In this document: in pieces, positions 11,680 to 23,830 of the stretch
Position numbering within the stretch: the first letter of the stretch is position 1
How the letters are laid out: every line of letters begins with the position of its first letter
From: Trifolium pratense
Lineage: Eukaryota; Streptophyta; Magnoliopsida; Fabales; Fabaceae
Reading direction: 5' to 3'
NCBI RefSeq assembly: GCF_020283565.1
Contig: NC_060061.1
Coordinates: forward strand, 1,178,001-1,242,000
DNA length: 64,000 nucleotides
Program-made: the position numbers and the translations under genes
Notes under the pieces: generated by a model
What the model saw: only the letters and a program-made list of their open reading frames with translations
What the model was told of the DNA's origin: nothing
Databases searched by the model: none

Positions 11680-11937
11680 CTACTTTATTCGTCTCAATAT
11701 TTAATTCTTTTAGAGTTTCGTAGATAGATTAAAAAATAATAAATATTAATAAGTTAAGTCATTTTTACTTTTATTTTAATAAAAAAAGAAAGAAAAAAAT
11801 CATCTAATGGATGTTTTTAGTATTTTCAAGGGTATAAATAGTAAAACATCATTAATTGTATTAACTTTTTAAAAGAATCAAATTTTTGGAACAAAAATTA
11901 AAAGGTAAAAGGACCAAAGATCAAGGATATAGGAGTA
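11680..11937. mobile_element. Possible degraded Stowaway-like MITE
   Basis: The left side, ACTTTATTCGTCTCAATATT, and the right side, GGATATAGGAGTA, resemble decayed ACTCCCTCCGTCYC termini of Tc1/mariner-type MITEs. The fit is weak. Confidence 0.3.
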
Positions 11938-12622
11938 ATAATAACAAAAATAATTATAAATATTGAGAAAAATGTGTAGTGTAATTACTTTGTTTTTTTA
12001 TAGGGTTTCATAAAAAAAAATTAGGACCAAATGTGACGGCCCAAATTGATGAAAGGGTGTGTAACTGTTGTAAATTCTGATACTCTGATTTTTTTTTGTT
12101 TATAACCCTCTAGTTTCAAGAGGAAAGAGGTTCTAGTAGTCCAGAGTTTGACTGCGAGGTAAGTAAAATATAACCAAAAAATTGTCTTTTTTGATGAAGC
12201 TCATCTTAAACCCAATGACTTGGCTCTGATACTCTGGTTTTTACTCATAAGTGAAGGTGGTTTTTACTCATATAAGTGAAGGTATGAATTGATTTCACTT
12301 AAAATTCATTAATGATTAAGTTCTATTATAAGATTGACCAAAAACTGATATTTTTATTATATTTCTTGTGAAAGCAAGCATGGGTCAAAAAGGTACTTTT
12401 TTTGAAGGTGTGTGTGATAATAAGACAAAAGAAAAGCATAGTTTTTCAAAAGGTTGATATTTTTTTTTCTTTTATTTTTTACCAAAATAGACAACCTTTC
12501 AAATGACATGAATCATCTCTCTTTTTTTTTTTCTCTCTTCTTCTATCTCCTAAGTAGTAAGTATCTATGATTTCTCTTTTAATTTCACTCCCTTATGCTT
12601 ATATTTTGGTTTTTTCTAATCA
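11938..12622. other. AT-rich spacer
   Basis: Twice shows TCTGATACTCTGRTTTTT (near 12078 and 12227). The second is preceded by TTGGCTCTGATAC, like a reverse-complement tRNA-Met primer site, but no LTRs are visible around it. Confidence 0.35.
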
Positions 12623-13477
12623 ACCCTCACATAAATCAAGGCTAGGCGTTTTATGCTGACATGATACCAATTAAATTTAGCTATATGTGTCCAAGTCAAA
12701 CATAAATAATTTTTTACCAAAAAATAATTTTAACTACTTTAATTTTCAAATAATTATATTTTAGGTTACTACTTTTCATTATTTATATTTTAGGTTACAC
12801 ATATTCTTATCATTTACTAAAAAACACTTTTCACAAATCCTATTCATTTTTTCTTACGAATTCATCTTTTCTTTCTCCATAAGATCAAATTTTTCGCCGG
12901 CGCTTCGCTTGTCGCCGCTGCTTAACTTGTCTCCGTAAGATCAAATTAATTCAAATAGCAATTACAAATCCCTCAAGGAATTAAATCGACATATAGTGAT
13001 TAAAACATACAAGATAATAAAAAATAAGATCATGTTACATAGATGAACCGATTCTGGAACAAACTTAGCCAAAACAAAATTCTGAAAGACAATTGTGAAA
13101 AGCCCGATGATGGAGAAGTGATTCCGGAGCCTAAGGAAGCGGCGATCTTCAAGGATCACAAGTGAAGCAACGACGACGACAAGTGTAGCGGCGGCGACAA
13201 GCAAAGCGCCCGCGAAAAAATTTGATCTTACGGAGAAAGAAAAGATGAATCCGAAAGAAAAGATGAAAAATATTTTTTAGTAAATGATAAGAATATGTGT
13301 AACCTAAAATATAATTATTTGAAAATTAAAGTAGTCAAAATTACTTTTAGATAAAAAAATTATTTATGTTTGACTTGGACATATGGCTGAATATTTTTTT
13401 TTATAAGCAGAACATATGACTGATTTTGATTGGTGCAATGTCAGTATATGATGTATACCCTGAATTTATGTGAGGGT
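12623..13477. mobile_element. Foldback / MULE-like element with about 300-bp inverted arms
   Basis: The left arm (12623 to about 12930) and the right arm (about 13190-13477) are inverted copies. Both begin ACCCTCACATAAATYMAGG, share TATATTTTAGGTTACAC and end in a GC-rich CTTTGCTTGTCGCCGC-like stretch. About 260 bp of unrelated sequence sits between them, with an 80-codon minus-strand open frame (12962-13204) that I do not recognise. Long arms around foreign-looking sequence resemble a Pack-MULE or foldback element. No 9-bp TSD could be found at the ends given. Confidence 0.65.
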
Positions 13478-15136
13478 AAAGAAGTAGTCACCCGAAAGTG
13501 TGAAAAAGCGAGTTAGAGAGAGATAGAGTTAAGAAATGAAAGGAAAGAAAAAGAATGAAAGGGTCTAAGTTGCCTTTCAAAATACAAGCACCATGAACAA
13601 AAGACTTGTGGTCTATTCTCCAAATTGAGCAACGTGTCTGTTTTCTTCTTTATCATTTTTTTTATATATATATATATCGTCTTTCTTTTTCAAGTCCATT
13701 TTTTCAGCTGCACCAATACATTTGGAAAATTCTAACATAGCCAGGAACCCAAATAAAAAATATTTCACTCAAGGTTACATTAAAGCTATTAATCACTAGT
13801 TTATTTTTTTATATATCTTATATAAATAAATTTGATGCCCTACGCTAAACACAAACACATGGACGCATGATTTCTCATTTGTGTCTGCATAAATATGTAT
13901 GCATGTTTTTTTTTTTTGTTGGTATTCTATGCATGTGTTATTTTGTGTGTGTACACACACACATAGTATACACACACATACATAAACATTTAATTTGTGC
14001 ACACACAAATAATAAAGGATCGCATGTCTATGTGTTTGCATTTGACATGTATATGACATCAAATTCATATTTTACATTGAAAATTCCAAAAATGGTCCTA
14101 AAGATATTACAGTACATAATTTTGGTTTTTACAAAAGAACTACGACTTTTGTTCCACATAGTAATTGGTTTGTTTGCATAATTATGGAAATGTTAGAATT
14201 TTATGGGACTGGATCCTCTCCAGTCACACATGAGAGATCCAGTGAGATCTAGACCATTCAAAATTAAAGAATTAAAATTAAAATTAAAAAATGTAAAAAT
14301 TGACATGGTGTGGATAACACTTGATAATAATGTCACCGTAGGTAACTCACTTCCGAATTTTATTGATATGTTTCTTCTATGTTGACTGCAGTTGGTTGCT
14401 AATTGCCGTATAAGATTCTCTTAACATCAATTCATTTACAAATAAGCATGAGCTAGCATGTGATTCTTACAAATAATCATATATATAAATAACAGCGACA
14501 TATATAGTTAATTTTATGTTCTATTTTCAGCTATGTATGTGATTTTGCATGGAGTATTTTTTATAATTGATAGACGGAGTGACAACTATCATTTTTTTAA
14601 AAAAAAAAACACACAAATAAAAAAATTAAGTTTCAATCCGAATAACTACAAAATAAAACATACAGTGGTGTCAATTTTTCTTAAAGTAAATAAGTAGGAT
14701 GATCGGAGTTCGAATTTCGGTTTCCTACATATATAATATAATGTTTCTGTCAACTGAATTAAGCTCATGAGACCTAGTGTCAAATGAACTAGTAGTCTTA
14801 TGAACCTTAATGGTACTATAATTTTATAATACTATGAAATAAATTAATAAAAGATGGCGTGTACAAATATATACTACTTGCAAGTAAATGGAATGGACAT
14901 CTTAAATAAGGGAGTGAGAGTGAGTAGGGGACGGACATTGGAATTTTCCACTTGAAGTAAGTTACAAATACAATGCAAAAGTTGGAATATGATCTTGTGC
15001 TAATAATGTAGACACCTCTGCATATAGTTGTTCTTTTCAGCGGAATTTCTGGGCTATAAGTTTTGATGTATCATTTCACATATATGGGGTAGTTGTCTAG
15101 GATAGTGCTAGTTGTACAAAAATGATGACTATGTCT
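13478..15136. other. AT-rich spacer with microsatellites and a SINE relic
   Basis: Holds TG/AC-rich alternating tracts (about 13936-13990) and a minus-strand SINE-like piece at about 14685-14770 related to that at 2466-2548. Overlapping open frames on both strands over the TG/AC tract are repeat-driven. Confidence 0.45.
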
Positions 15137-15298
15137 ATGGGTCACTCATTGGTTCTTCTAAATGTGCACATGACATCGAGAATTTAATTTGTATATAATT
15201 TATGAGAGCATATTGATGGGTCACTCATTGGTTCTTCTAAATGTGCACATGACATCGAGAATTTAATTTGTATATAATTTATGAGAGCATATTGATGA
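15137..15298. repeat. Perfect 79-bp tandem duplication
   Basis: The unit starting ATGGGTCACTCATTGG at 15137 is repeated exactly from 15216, and identity runs into 15298. The absence of any mismatch indicates a recent event or an assembly duplication. Confidence 0.9.
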
Positions 15299-17821
15299 CA
15301 GTCAATTATATGATGTTTTTAGTACTATTTTAGAGTAGTTTTAGTAGCAATTGAAGATCAAATGCAAGCAAATACCTAAAGTTATGGAGTTATCATCGGG
15401 AGACGAAACTTCCTCCGCAAGGAATCGAGGTTATTTTTATGCATGTTTTCTTTATTGTTCAATATGTTTAATAGTAGCTAAGTCCATTTAGGTTAGGTCG
15501 AGTAGATGAACCCCCTTATGAACGGTTAGACATGTAATTTGGTTCGAACAAGACTATATACAATTTGTTCAATATGTTTTCTTTATTGTTCAATATACTT
15601 AATAGTAACTAATTAAGTCTCTGTTTATTTATACACTTTCATATATGAATGACCACATATTTTGTTAGCAACTAGAGTCGAAGTGGATCCCGTGACACAT
15701 CTAAGACTCCGAACTAAAGAGATAATATAACCAACCAACATGAGACCATTAAATTCAGTATTCGAGGTTAGGTTTGTGATTAAGATTAGCACATAATTAA
15801 ACTCTACATGATTTAAGTTAATCAAACAAGGTAGGAGAATACTTGACAATTTGTTAAACGTTGTTGAACTTGAGGGTAAAGATACTATAAAAACATAATT
15901 TGTTAAACGTTGAACAAAAGGGTAGAGATACTATAAAAACAAGGGGGAAACCTACTAGTGGTTGATTTCACTTAGTCAATTGCAATAGAGGTAAGGAATG
16001 GTAACACTGAACTTATTTTAATAGAAATTAATCTACCAGATAATAAAATAAGCAAATATAGCGCCAGTTACCAAGTAGGAATAGGGGAGGGATTCGAAAG
16101 CACTTAACCTACTTTTATCATCTTGAACTCTTTCTTTTATCTTTACTCTTATATTATCTAACTTTTGTCTCAAAACCTTTTCCAAACAAACAAAGCGAAA
16201 GCAAAACTATCTTAATTCCTAAATGAAACTAGTCGCCTTGGCACGATCCTTGTGGATACGAACTCATTCTAAACACTATAGAGTGTGAATTATTACTCGA
16301 CGACAGACTGGTCCACTTGCCAGACTGCAGTCACAGATCCTCTCATTGTAATTTATACGGTTAAACTACAACTATTACTTTGTGTGGTCAACATAATTGA
16401 AAGATAATTGATCAAAGGTTAGAATTTACACCGGACAATCTTTAGTGAACGGTACACCGGAGAGAATACAGTCTCATAGTTTGTTTTTTTTTTGTTTCTT
16501 TTTTTTTTATTTAGTATTGAACGTGCCACTCTTATTGGCTCGTCTAAGAAGAATTACCACCACCGTCACTGATGTGTCTATTGAAAGATCACACTATCTC
16601 AAAACGATGCATAACATGCCCTTTTTCCGGTTTTTTTTTTAATTAGGTTTATGGTTTGTGGAGTTTTAGGTTGAGTAAAACTATTGATTGTTTGAAAAAA
16701 AAATCCTGAGTTTGGATGTGGTAGGTTGTTTTGGTGTTTTGTTTATATTTTGTTTAAGCTAAGTACCCCCTTATACTTAATCTTGATTTATTGGTATAGT
16801 AGCTTCTTTGACGAAATGATAATAGTAATTGGAAGCTCGCATATACAAGTGAAAGAGATGAAATTCAAACTTGATCACGATATCCGATCTAACAATTTTT
16901 CATTTTTGTCGGTTGAAATAATTTTATGGACGACGGTTCTCAATCTTTTCCTTTTTTTTTTTTCTTATTTTTGTCAACTATTCTAATGACTAAACTCACA
17001 CACATTAAATATGAAAAAAAATATTAAATCTTATACTCAAACTTAGCTTGGACCTTTTTAGTACTAATATCTTGTGGTGTATCAACTAAGTTGTAATTAG
17101 TAGAATTAAGGACTCAATCTTTTTTCTAATATGATATGAAATGAAACAAGAATAAATGAGGCACATGAAGTCGTATACGTCGTTAATTAATTAATTAAAA
17201 AAGTAGGAGAATGTTAACTTGTGCTCTTAAGGCATATATATTAAGGAAGTAAAAATAGAAATTATTAAATGTTAATTTGTGCATTTTAATTTTTGAAGCA
17301 TTAAATTTCTTGTATCATTAAATGATAAATTTCTATTTTGGTATATCTTAACATGTGCCCTATAAGACCCAAAAAGTAAAGTAGGATGTAGGTCCGAGGA
17401 ACGGGAAAATGAGATTGTTGTTGCGTACTATGAGAAAAGGATCCACTACTCCGTGTTCAACGCTTGTCTTTCATATACTCTCTTTCTCTCCATATCATCG
17501 TACAAATGCAGTCACGTCGATGACACATCATGGCTCATGGAGGTTATTTTACTGTTGCAAAATGTGATTTGCCTATTAAATATTGTGCGGCAAGAATATT
17601 CTGTACCCTCTTGGACTTTGGAATCTTACCACCACCATCGTTGCCCGGTATTTCACCTTTTCTCAAGATCAAAATGGTCCAATTAACACACACATAACAT
17701 AGCTTATAAAAAAAAAACACACACACATAACATAGCATCTCCTGTAAGAAAAATACGGATTTTGATCCTCTTATGCCCGTTAAAAAAAATGTTTTTTGGG
17801 AGGGACATGAGGCATGTTGAG
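15299..17821. other. AT-rich spacer, no recognisable gene
   Basis: Several open frames of 60-86 codons occur but show no known motif, splice context or codon bias. Confidence 0.45.
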
Positions 17822-18525
17822 TAGAGCTGTCAAAACAGGCGGCCCGACTGATTTTGGGCTTCGTCGGGCCGGGCTAAAAAGCCCGGATAAAAAACGGACT
17901 ATCAAAATTAGTGTTCGAGCCCGGCCCGGTATGTGTTGTCGGGTTTTCGGGCCGTCCCGGTTTATAAATAGGAATAATAATTCTCGCGCACCGTATTTTT
18001 ACTTATCCGCTATCTACGAATTTTTCGCGTGCCCTATTTTTACTCATTCGTTACTTACGAGTTTCTCGCGCCCAATTTTGACGCATCCACTACTTACGAG
18101 TTTCTCACGCGTCATATTTTTACTCATCCGCTACGTACGAGTTTCTCGCGCGCCCTATTTTTATTCATCAGCTACGTACGAGTTTCTCGCGCGTCCTATT
18201 TTTACTCATATGTTACCTACGAGTTTCTTAGGTGCCCTATTTTTACTCATCCGCTACTTTAGCAGACGTTGTTTTATAATTTATATTACAAACTAAGTTC
18301 AAATCATCCAAAACAAATTATTTATATTTAATTTTAATTTTAATTTTTTCGGACTTGCGGGCCGCCCGCGACCCATTCGGGCTAGCCCATATTTTAATCG
18401 GGCTTTATTAGGCCGGGCTAAAAAGTCCGGAAATAATTCGGGCTAGGATTTTCAAGGCCCGAGCTCGGGAAAAAATCGGGCTTGGCAGGCCGGCCCATTC
18501 GGGCTAGCCCGTTTTGACAGCTCTA
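17822..18525. mobile_element. hAT-type MITE with internal minisatellite, copy 1
   Basis: Ends are TAGAGCTGTCAAAACAGG and its complement, finishing GTTTTGACAGCTCTA. The flanks ATGTTGAG (17814-17821) and GTGTTGAG (18526-18533) form an 8-bp TSD with one mismatch, as for hAT elements. Subterminal regions are rich in CGGGCC/GGCCCG. The centre (about 17985-18260) is about seven tandem units of about 40 bp containing CTCATCCGCTAC and GAGTTTCTCGCGC. Copies also lie at 36757-37687 and 58692-59143. Confidence 0.8.
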
Positions 18526-18545
18526 GTGTTGAGGCATATTTTTTT

Positions 18546-19410
18546 TTACTGTCCAGCTTGCTTTGGAGGGTCTCGGAGACGTTTTTTGCTCGATAACCAC
18601 CTATGGAGATAGAGATACGTCATTTTGGACGTTTGTTGCATCAATAATGACTGCGGGTAAACACCTCTAGTGGTATGACTGTTAGAGGCCATAACTTTCT
18701 CAACGGCTCCTTTTTTACAAATTTGTGGATCGCCTCCGGCTTCAGCTAGTCCTTCGTTTCCTTTTGTTGTGGATGTATACATTTGCACCCCAAAATATCA
18801 TGCTCAATAACATGACAATGATAGCAAAAATCTGGTAAACGCTTGTAAACAACCGCGAGGTTAAACGCATAGCCTTCACGTTCAACCAGTATCACATCAA
18901 ACAGACACTCTAACAAGTCTATATCCACCAAAATGCATGCATAATGACCAAAAGTCCGGTTCAAGGTGGCTTTATCTAGTGCAAGAGGGGTGGCAATTGC
19001 ACTCGCAATTTCAAACAAAGTATATTGTCTCCAGCACTCTTGCGGCAACTCCATAAGGCGAATCCAAATCTGAGCGTGAGTCTTCCTTTGAGTATGAGAG
19101 TTAAAACCATTGGCCGATTTTGATAATCAGAGGATACCTGGCTTCAAATTAATTGTTCTCGTAGACCATGTCGTTCTCATATCCTCATATGATGTGAACT
19201 TAAACTCATAATAACCTCTTCCTAACATGTAAATTCTTCTTGCAATCCACAAGCCCTAACTCATATTCATGTTGGGTGATCTTAATGCTCGGTGAATCAC
19301 ATTTAATCACTGAGCTAGGAAGCTGACTAATTTTGTATCTCACAGGAATCATGTAAAACTTCCACAAACCACTGTGCCAGCATGTTTGTGATAGTGCCCT
19401 TTGTCGTGGG
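18546..19410 (-). pseudogene. LINE-associated DUF4283 / CCHC zinc-knuckle ORF, broken
   Basis: The longest intact piece (18746-19054, 102 codons) matches the part of plant LINE ORF1-type proteins that follows DUF4283: an ELPQECWRQ motif, a VDIDLLECLFDVILVERE-type strand, then a CX2CX4HX4C zinc knuckle (CYHC...H...C, about 18780-18830). Upstream codons up to about 19410 keep resemblance, for example ATSPTTKGT-like residues at the beginning, but are interrupted by several stops and frame changes. The protein would bind RNA of a non-LTR retrotransposon. No endonuclease or reverse transcriptase was found next to it, so this is a dead fragment. The family assignment is good, the boundaries rough. 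Confidence 0.7.
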
Positions 19411-20640
19411 ACTAGCCATACAAGGCCACGCAGCTATGCTGCAAAGCCTTAATTGTTTTTCTCATGTCTAGAGATATTAGTGATCAAAGTTGTATATTGA
19501 TATGTATATAGTAGTAAAAAATGACACTTAAAAAGGAACGGATGAAGTAGTAAAGACAATATATTTGCCAATATATTGAGTCAATTCATTGATGTATTTT
19601 ATGGAGAACGTTACATAGTTTAATTTGTTCCTGATTATATTGTCAAAAGTGGATTTAATACCACTTTGATAGTGGTCTTAGAAGAAGTGAGTGATAGATA
19701 CCCTCCACTTGCTAAACTCCATAAAAAGATTGCTTTTATAAAATAAAAACAAATGTGTTGAACAATGATATGACCTAATGGATAAATCTACGAGGCAACA
19801 CGCGTTAGGAATCACTATTAGAGGGAACAAGTGCGACGTTTCGTTGCGTATAAAGATATATATAGTGATTTGTTAGGGTTTTAATTTTCTTTTAGCTTAA
19901 ATATAGTTTTACATTCTTCATTTTTTTTGGCTTAAATATAGTTTTAATCCTCTTATTATATAATTCCTTAGACATTGTATCAGTTTATAAAAATATTTAT
20001 ATTTATCTTTTTCTAAAAATATCATAGATCCAAATTCAAAATTAATCATTTTATGGCCGTTGTGGTTGGCAGCTAACACTTAAACATGTGTCCTTTGTTC
20101 TGAGCCTCAATTATGAAGATCTGGAATGAATTTTTTGAGCTTGGTTCGAATTTTCATGAACTTCATAATGTTGTTTGATTGAACATTCTAAACTATCTTT
20201 ATCGTTTGTGCAGGAGAGATGAAAGTGGAACTGTCACTTCTTTGTCCTTTATTTTTGGTAAAGTTTAAACTCCAAAGTGTCTTTGCAGAATTGTTGTTCC
20301 CAAAAGCACTCTTCATGAAAAGGTTGTTGTTCAGATGATGACCTGTAATTTTTCTGATTTGATTAAATCTTAATAGTGTGAATAAAGGACATTTTATTCT
20401 AACAAAAAGATTAATTTTCCTTTATGATACATGAAGAATAATATTCCTTGTTCTTCATTTGACATTAATTATATGTCTCTTTTGACTTTAAGCCAAATTC
20501 TTTGTCTTAATGTTATTTGATCCAAGAACACGATCCATTATTATGTGTTGCATGTTTGTTCTTCACACGCATTGGATGTTCCTTTAATACATGTATTGAA
20601 TGTGCTTTGATGACTTTATGAACATTTCTAGTTTGAACAC
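19411..20640. other. AT-rich spacer
   Basis: GGAACGGATGAAGTA near 19537-19551 resembles the end of a Stowaway-like MITE. No other feature supported. Confidence 0.35.
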
Positions 20641-21160
20641 TATCATGTTCAGAGTTTTCTGGGCAGAACAATTCGATGTTAATTTTCTGCTTATATTTCT
20701 AGGTTGAACATTCTGACGTTCATTATCTTCTTGAGTTTTTGGGTTGAACCTTCCAAACTCAATGATGAATTTCTAATGTTCATCATTTTATGGGTTGAAC
20801 CTTTTGAGGTTCATCTTCAACCTTATGATGTTCATTATCATGTATGGGTTGAACTTTTTGAGGTTCATCTTCTTATGAGTTTAGGTTTGAACCTTCTGAA
20901 CTATGTCATGAACTTTCTAATGTTCATACTTCTCATGAGTTTTTAGGTTGAACTTTCTGATCTATGTACGAACATTCTGATATTCATATATTTCATGAGT
21001 TTCTCGATTTAATCGTCTAAACTCTATTGTGAACTTTCTGATGTTCCTATTTCTTTGTGTTCTTGTAAGTCCTTGAGTTGAACCTTCTCAACTCTTGGAT
21101 GAAAATTTTGAACTTCTGATATGAACCTTTGAACTTTGTTTGCACTCTTATTTTAAAGTC
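20640..21160. repeat. Degenerate tandem repeat with GTTGAACCTTCTGAACT motif
   Basis: Short phrases such as GGTTGAACCTT, TGATGTTCAT and CATGAGTTT recur every 50-70 bp about seven times. Open frames across it are repetitive and not credible proteins. Confidence 0.6.
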
Positions 21161-21524
21161 TTCGTGATTCTTGGCAGTAGCGGAGACAGGGGTGGCCTGG
21201 CTGGGCAATGGGCCACCCCTAAAACATGTGAAATTACTAAAATACCCTTGGTATTTTACTAAAATTGCAAGCATATACTCTATATATAATAGTTTACGCG
21301 TGATAATACCGAATTATACAGGTAGCCAAATCGTTGTTGAGGTAACAATTGATCTCGGAGGTTTTGGGTTCAATCCCTTGCCACTATGTTTTTCGTTTTT
21401 TCCTGTTTTATTTTTAAAAATAATCAATTTTAACAAGCAGGTGATAAAAGTTATACTAGTTTCTTCTGTTTATAAACATTATAATAGTTTTTTACATAAT
21501 TGTTTTTTCAATATTCACTATTAT

Positions 21525-21572
21525 CTATATCTATATCTATATCTATATTATCTATATCTATATCTATATCTA
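21525..21572. repeat. (TATATC)n microsatellite
   Basis: Repeated TATATC/TCTATA hexamers immediately left of the Helitron-like body. Confidence 0.85.
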
Positions 21573-21803
21573 TATTTTATATATAAAGAGAATACATGAG
21601 TTTTTGTGTGGATTTCATAATACCAATAATACCTTTGATTTTTTTTTTAACAATAATATTTTATTAACAAACTCACCAAAACATAAGGCACATCTTTTTT
21701 TTTTTCAAGCAAAAATCTTTTATTAACAAATTCACCATAACATAAGGCATGTCTTTTTTTTTTTACATAAGTTAAACACATGCAGGCGCGGAAGGCCTGC
21801 TAG
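21573..21803 (+). mobile_element. Helitron-like non-autonomous element, copy 2
   Basis: The 5' part, TATATATAAAGAGAATACATG, matches copy 3. The 3' end has a short hairpin (GCAGGC...GCCTGC, 21782-21800) and terminates in CTAG followed by T, the Helitron CTRR rule. No terminal inverted repeats or TSD. The exact 5' end is hidden in the microsatellite. Confidence 0.6.
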
Positions 21804-22207
21804 TGAGGGATAAAAATTTTAAACTAGAGAATAAAAATATTTCAATGAGTACTCATTTAACTATTAATTTAAAGACTTAATATCAAGATAAATTCAAAAT
21901 CTCCTTTTTTGTCGGAATAAAACACAATTTTTTACTATACCATAAAAAAACACAATTTTTTATCAATAAAACATTAACAATTTCTATTTTTTTTTTAAAT
22001 TACAATTGTTTTCGATTAAGAAAAACCATTATCCTTTTAGTATACATATATAATATAATAAAACATATAATTTTTTATCGTCACTTTTTTACAATTATTA
22101 TAACTTAATTTTTAGATACAATATAATTTTTGTGTTTAATTAATATATTATAATTTTTTGCTGGCCCATCTGAATATTTTTTTTCTGGCTCTGCCACTGA
22201 TTCTTCG

Positions 22208-23020
22208 ATCATTGATTCTTGGTGATATCATAATTAACAATCTATCGTAATTAGCCACTCAACTGCACATATTAAATACACCACAAAAACACCATCAAAG
22301 AACTCGCAGAAGCTAGAAACCATCACAACACCAAAAAGATGGGGAGGAAGAACCAGCTATAATAGAGCACACCAAGAGGTACCACTCAACCTGAAACAAT
22401 GAGGCATCACATCCTCACCTCGCCTTGTTGGACCAACACAAAAGAGGTTGCACCTCCCACTCGTATAGAGGGAGTAGGGGCTATCGAGGTTTTTAACTAG
22501 AAACCATTTTCAGGAGGAGAGTTTCACCCTATCCATAAAAATATAAATCGTTGAAGACCCACCAACAAAGATTATACCATTTTGGGAGGTCCAGTTAGTC
22601 TACACAACATCTCACTCTAGAATCTTACATAACTGAACGCGACACCCCACACCCAATCCAAGAAAACTATAAAATAAAAAAGAAAAACTTACATAATACT
22701 ATTGGGGGACACATACTCAATCCCAAACCCTTGTGAGATTTACAAAATCGGTCCCTAGGAGAGTTCTTTGATGCCTAACTCTATCTTCAAAAAATTAATA
22801 AATAAGCTGATTTAACCGAAATCAATCCACTTGGTTCATGTCTCCAACTACCTAATCTTTGATACCCTAACAAAACCGACTATATGAGACCCGTATAAAG
22901 TTTTTTTAACACATAATTCAAATCTAATCTTGTCAAACATTTTAGAAACCAACATAATATATATAATATATTTAATGATCTCATGGTTATGGTATAATTT
23001 TTTATAATATAATATACTAT
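22208..23020. other. Spacer of mixed composition, nothing recognised
   Basis: 22260-22700 is less AT-rich and reads like remnant transposon sequence on the minus strand, but no protein motif could be assigned. Confidence 0.35.
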
Positions 23021-23026
23021 ATTGTA

Positions 23027-23304
23027 CTCACTCCGTCCCTAATTATAAGCACCCTTTCAAACAAAAAATTTGTCCTTAAATATAAGCTCATTTTCAATTC
23101 GCTAGACACATTTATTATTACTTTTCCAAACATAACCATACTTTGCATTGAAATACGTAAAGTTAACTACAAATACTGTACATCTTTTCATAAAGGACAA
23201 TATAGTAATTGTAATACCCAAAAAATATACATTTATTACACTATCAATTTTCTTAATAATCGTGAAAAATTGTAAAGGGGACTTATATTAAGCGACGGAT
23301 GGAG
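23027..23304. mobile_element. Stowaway-like (Tc1/mariner) MITE, 278 bp
   Basis: Starts CTCACTCCGTCCCTAATTAT and ends ATTAAGCGACGGATGGAG, imperfect inverted repeats of the common CTCCCTCCGTCCC type. It is flanked by TA on both sides. No coding content. Confidence 0.8.
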
Positions 23305-23677
23305 TATATTATAAGAAAGAAACTAAATAAGGATCCAAAAGAGGTAAAACCCAAAGGGGGAATAAAAAGGAGAAAACCCTAAGAAGAAAGGAGAAGGCAA
23401 TAAAACGCTCCCTCTTTGACACCTTGGTTGAGTTAAAGGGTCAAGATATTATTCTCACACAGGCGCTGTCAATTCCTTACTGCCCCCACCCCTACAAACG
23501 CTTGTACAAGACGCAAAGCAAACGCCATCCACCTCATTCCTTTAGTGGAACGGTAATTAAGTTTTTCATACTACCTATTTATTCCATTTTCCATCTCTAG
23601 TATATGGATTTTGTCATAGAGTTTTTAAGTTTTTGGTAAATTTGGTTCCTAAGATTACGATGTCTAACTGTTTCTTC

Positions 23678-23791
23678 TGTCTCTCTCTCTCTCTCTCTCT
23701 CTCCCTATCTCACAGATCTTAAGCAACCAACCAATCTCTTCCTTCATTTATTACACAGACATACATACTCTCTCTCTCTCTCTCTCTCTCT
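23678..23791. repeat. Two (CT)n tracts in the MIR172 promoter/leader
   Basis: TCTCTC runs at about 23678-23703 and 23768-23791, upstream of the MIR172 TATA box. CT-rich stretches are common around plant transcription starts. Confidence 0.8.
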
Positions 23792-23820
23792 GAGATCAGA
23801 TCCTAGTTGATTTTTTTCTT

Positions 23821-23830
23821 CTATATAAAC
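23821..23830 (+). promoter_or_regulatory. TATA box of the MIR172 primary transcript
   Basis: CTATATAAAC lies about 440 bp upstream of the hairpin, just after a CT-rich tract. It is the best TATA match in the region. Transcription would start about 30 bp downstream. The distance to the hairpin leaves room for an untranslated leader or intron, as is usual for plant MIR genes. Confidence 0.55.

Larger units (their letters stand above)
21175..22199. mobile_element. hAT-like element with 8-bp TSD, carrying a Helitron
   Basis: The left end CAGTAGCGGAGACAG and right end CTGGCTCTGCCACTG are near complements (CAGTGGCGGAGCCAG type). The flanks ATTCTTGG (21167-21174) and ATTCTTCG (22200-22207) match at 7 of 8 bases. 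No transposase was found. The Helitron-like element ending at 21803 lies inside. Confidence 0.65.

Noticed and set aside
12070..12240. LTR retrotransposon primer site (GGCTCTGATAC)
   Set aside because: No flanking direct repeats or polypurine tract could be found.
13796..14181. Overlapping ORFs on opposite strands, 90 and 104 codons
   Set aside because: Both depend on an alternating TG/AC tract that is open in every frame.
17814..18296. 160-codon plus-strand ORF with repeated FYSSATYEFLARPIFTH-like phrases
   Set aside because: It is a translation of the 40-bp minisatellite inside the hAT-type MITE; the overlapping ORF in another frame shows the same phrase.
21171..21599. 142-codon ORF with a tyrosine/leucine tail
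   Set aside because: Crosses the hAT-like end, the TATATC microsatellite and the Helitron start; the tail is the microsatellite.
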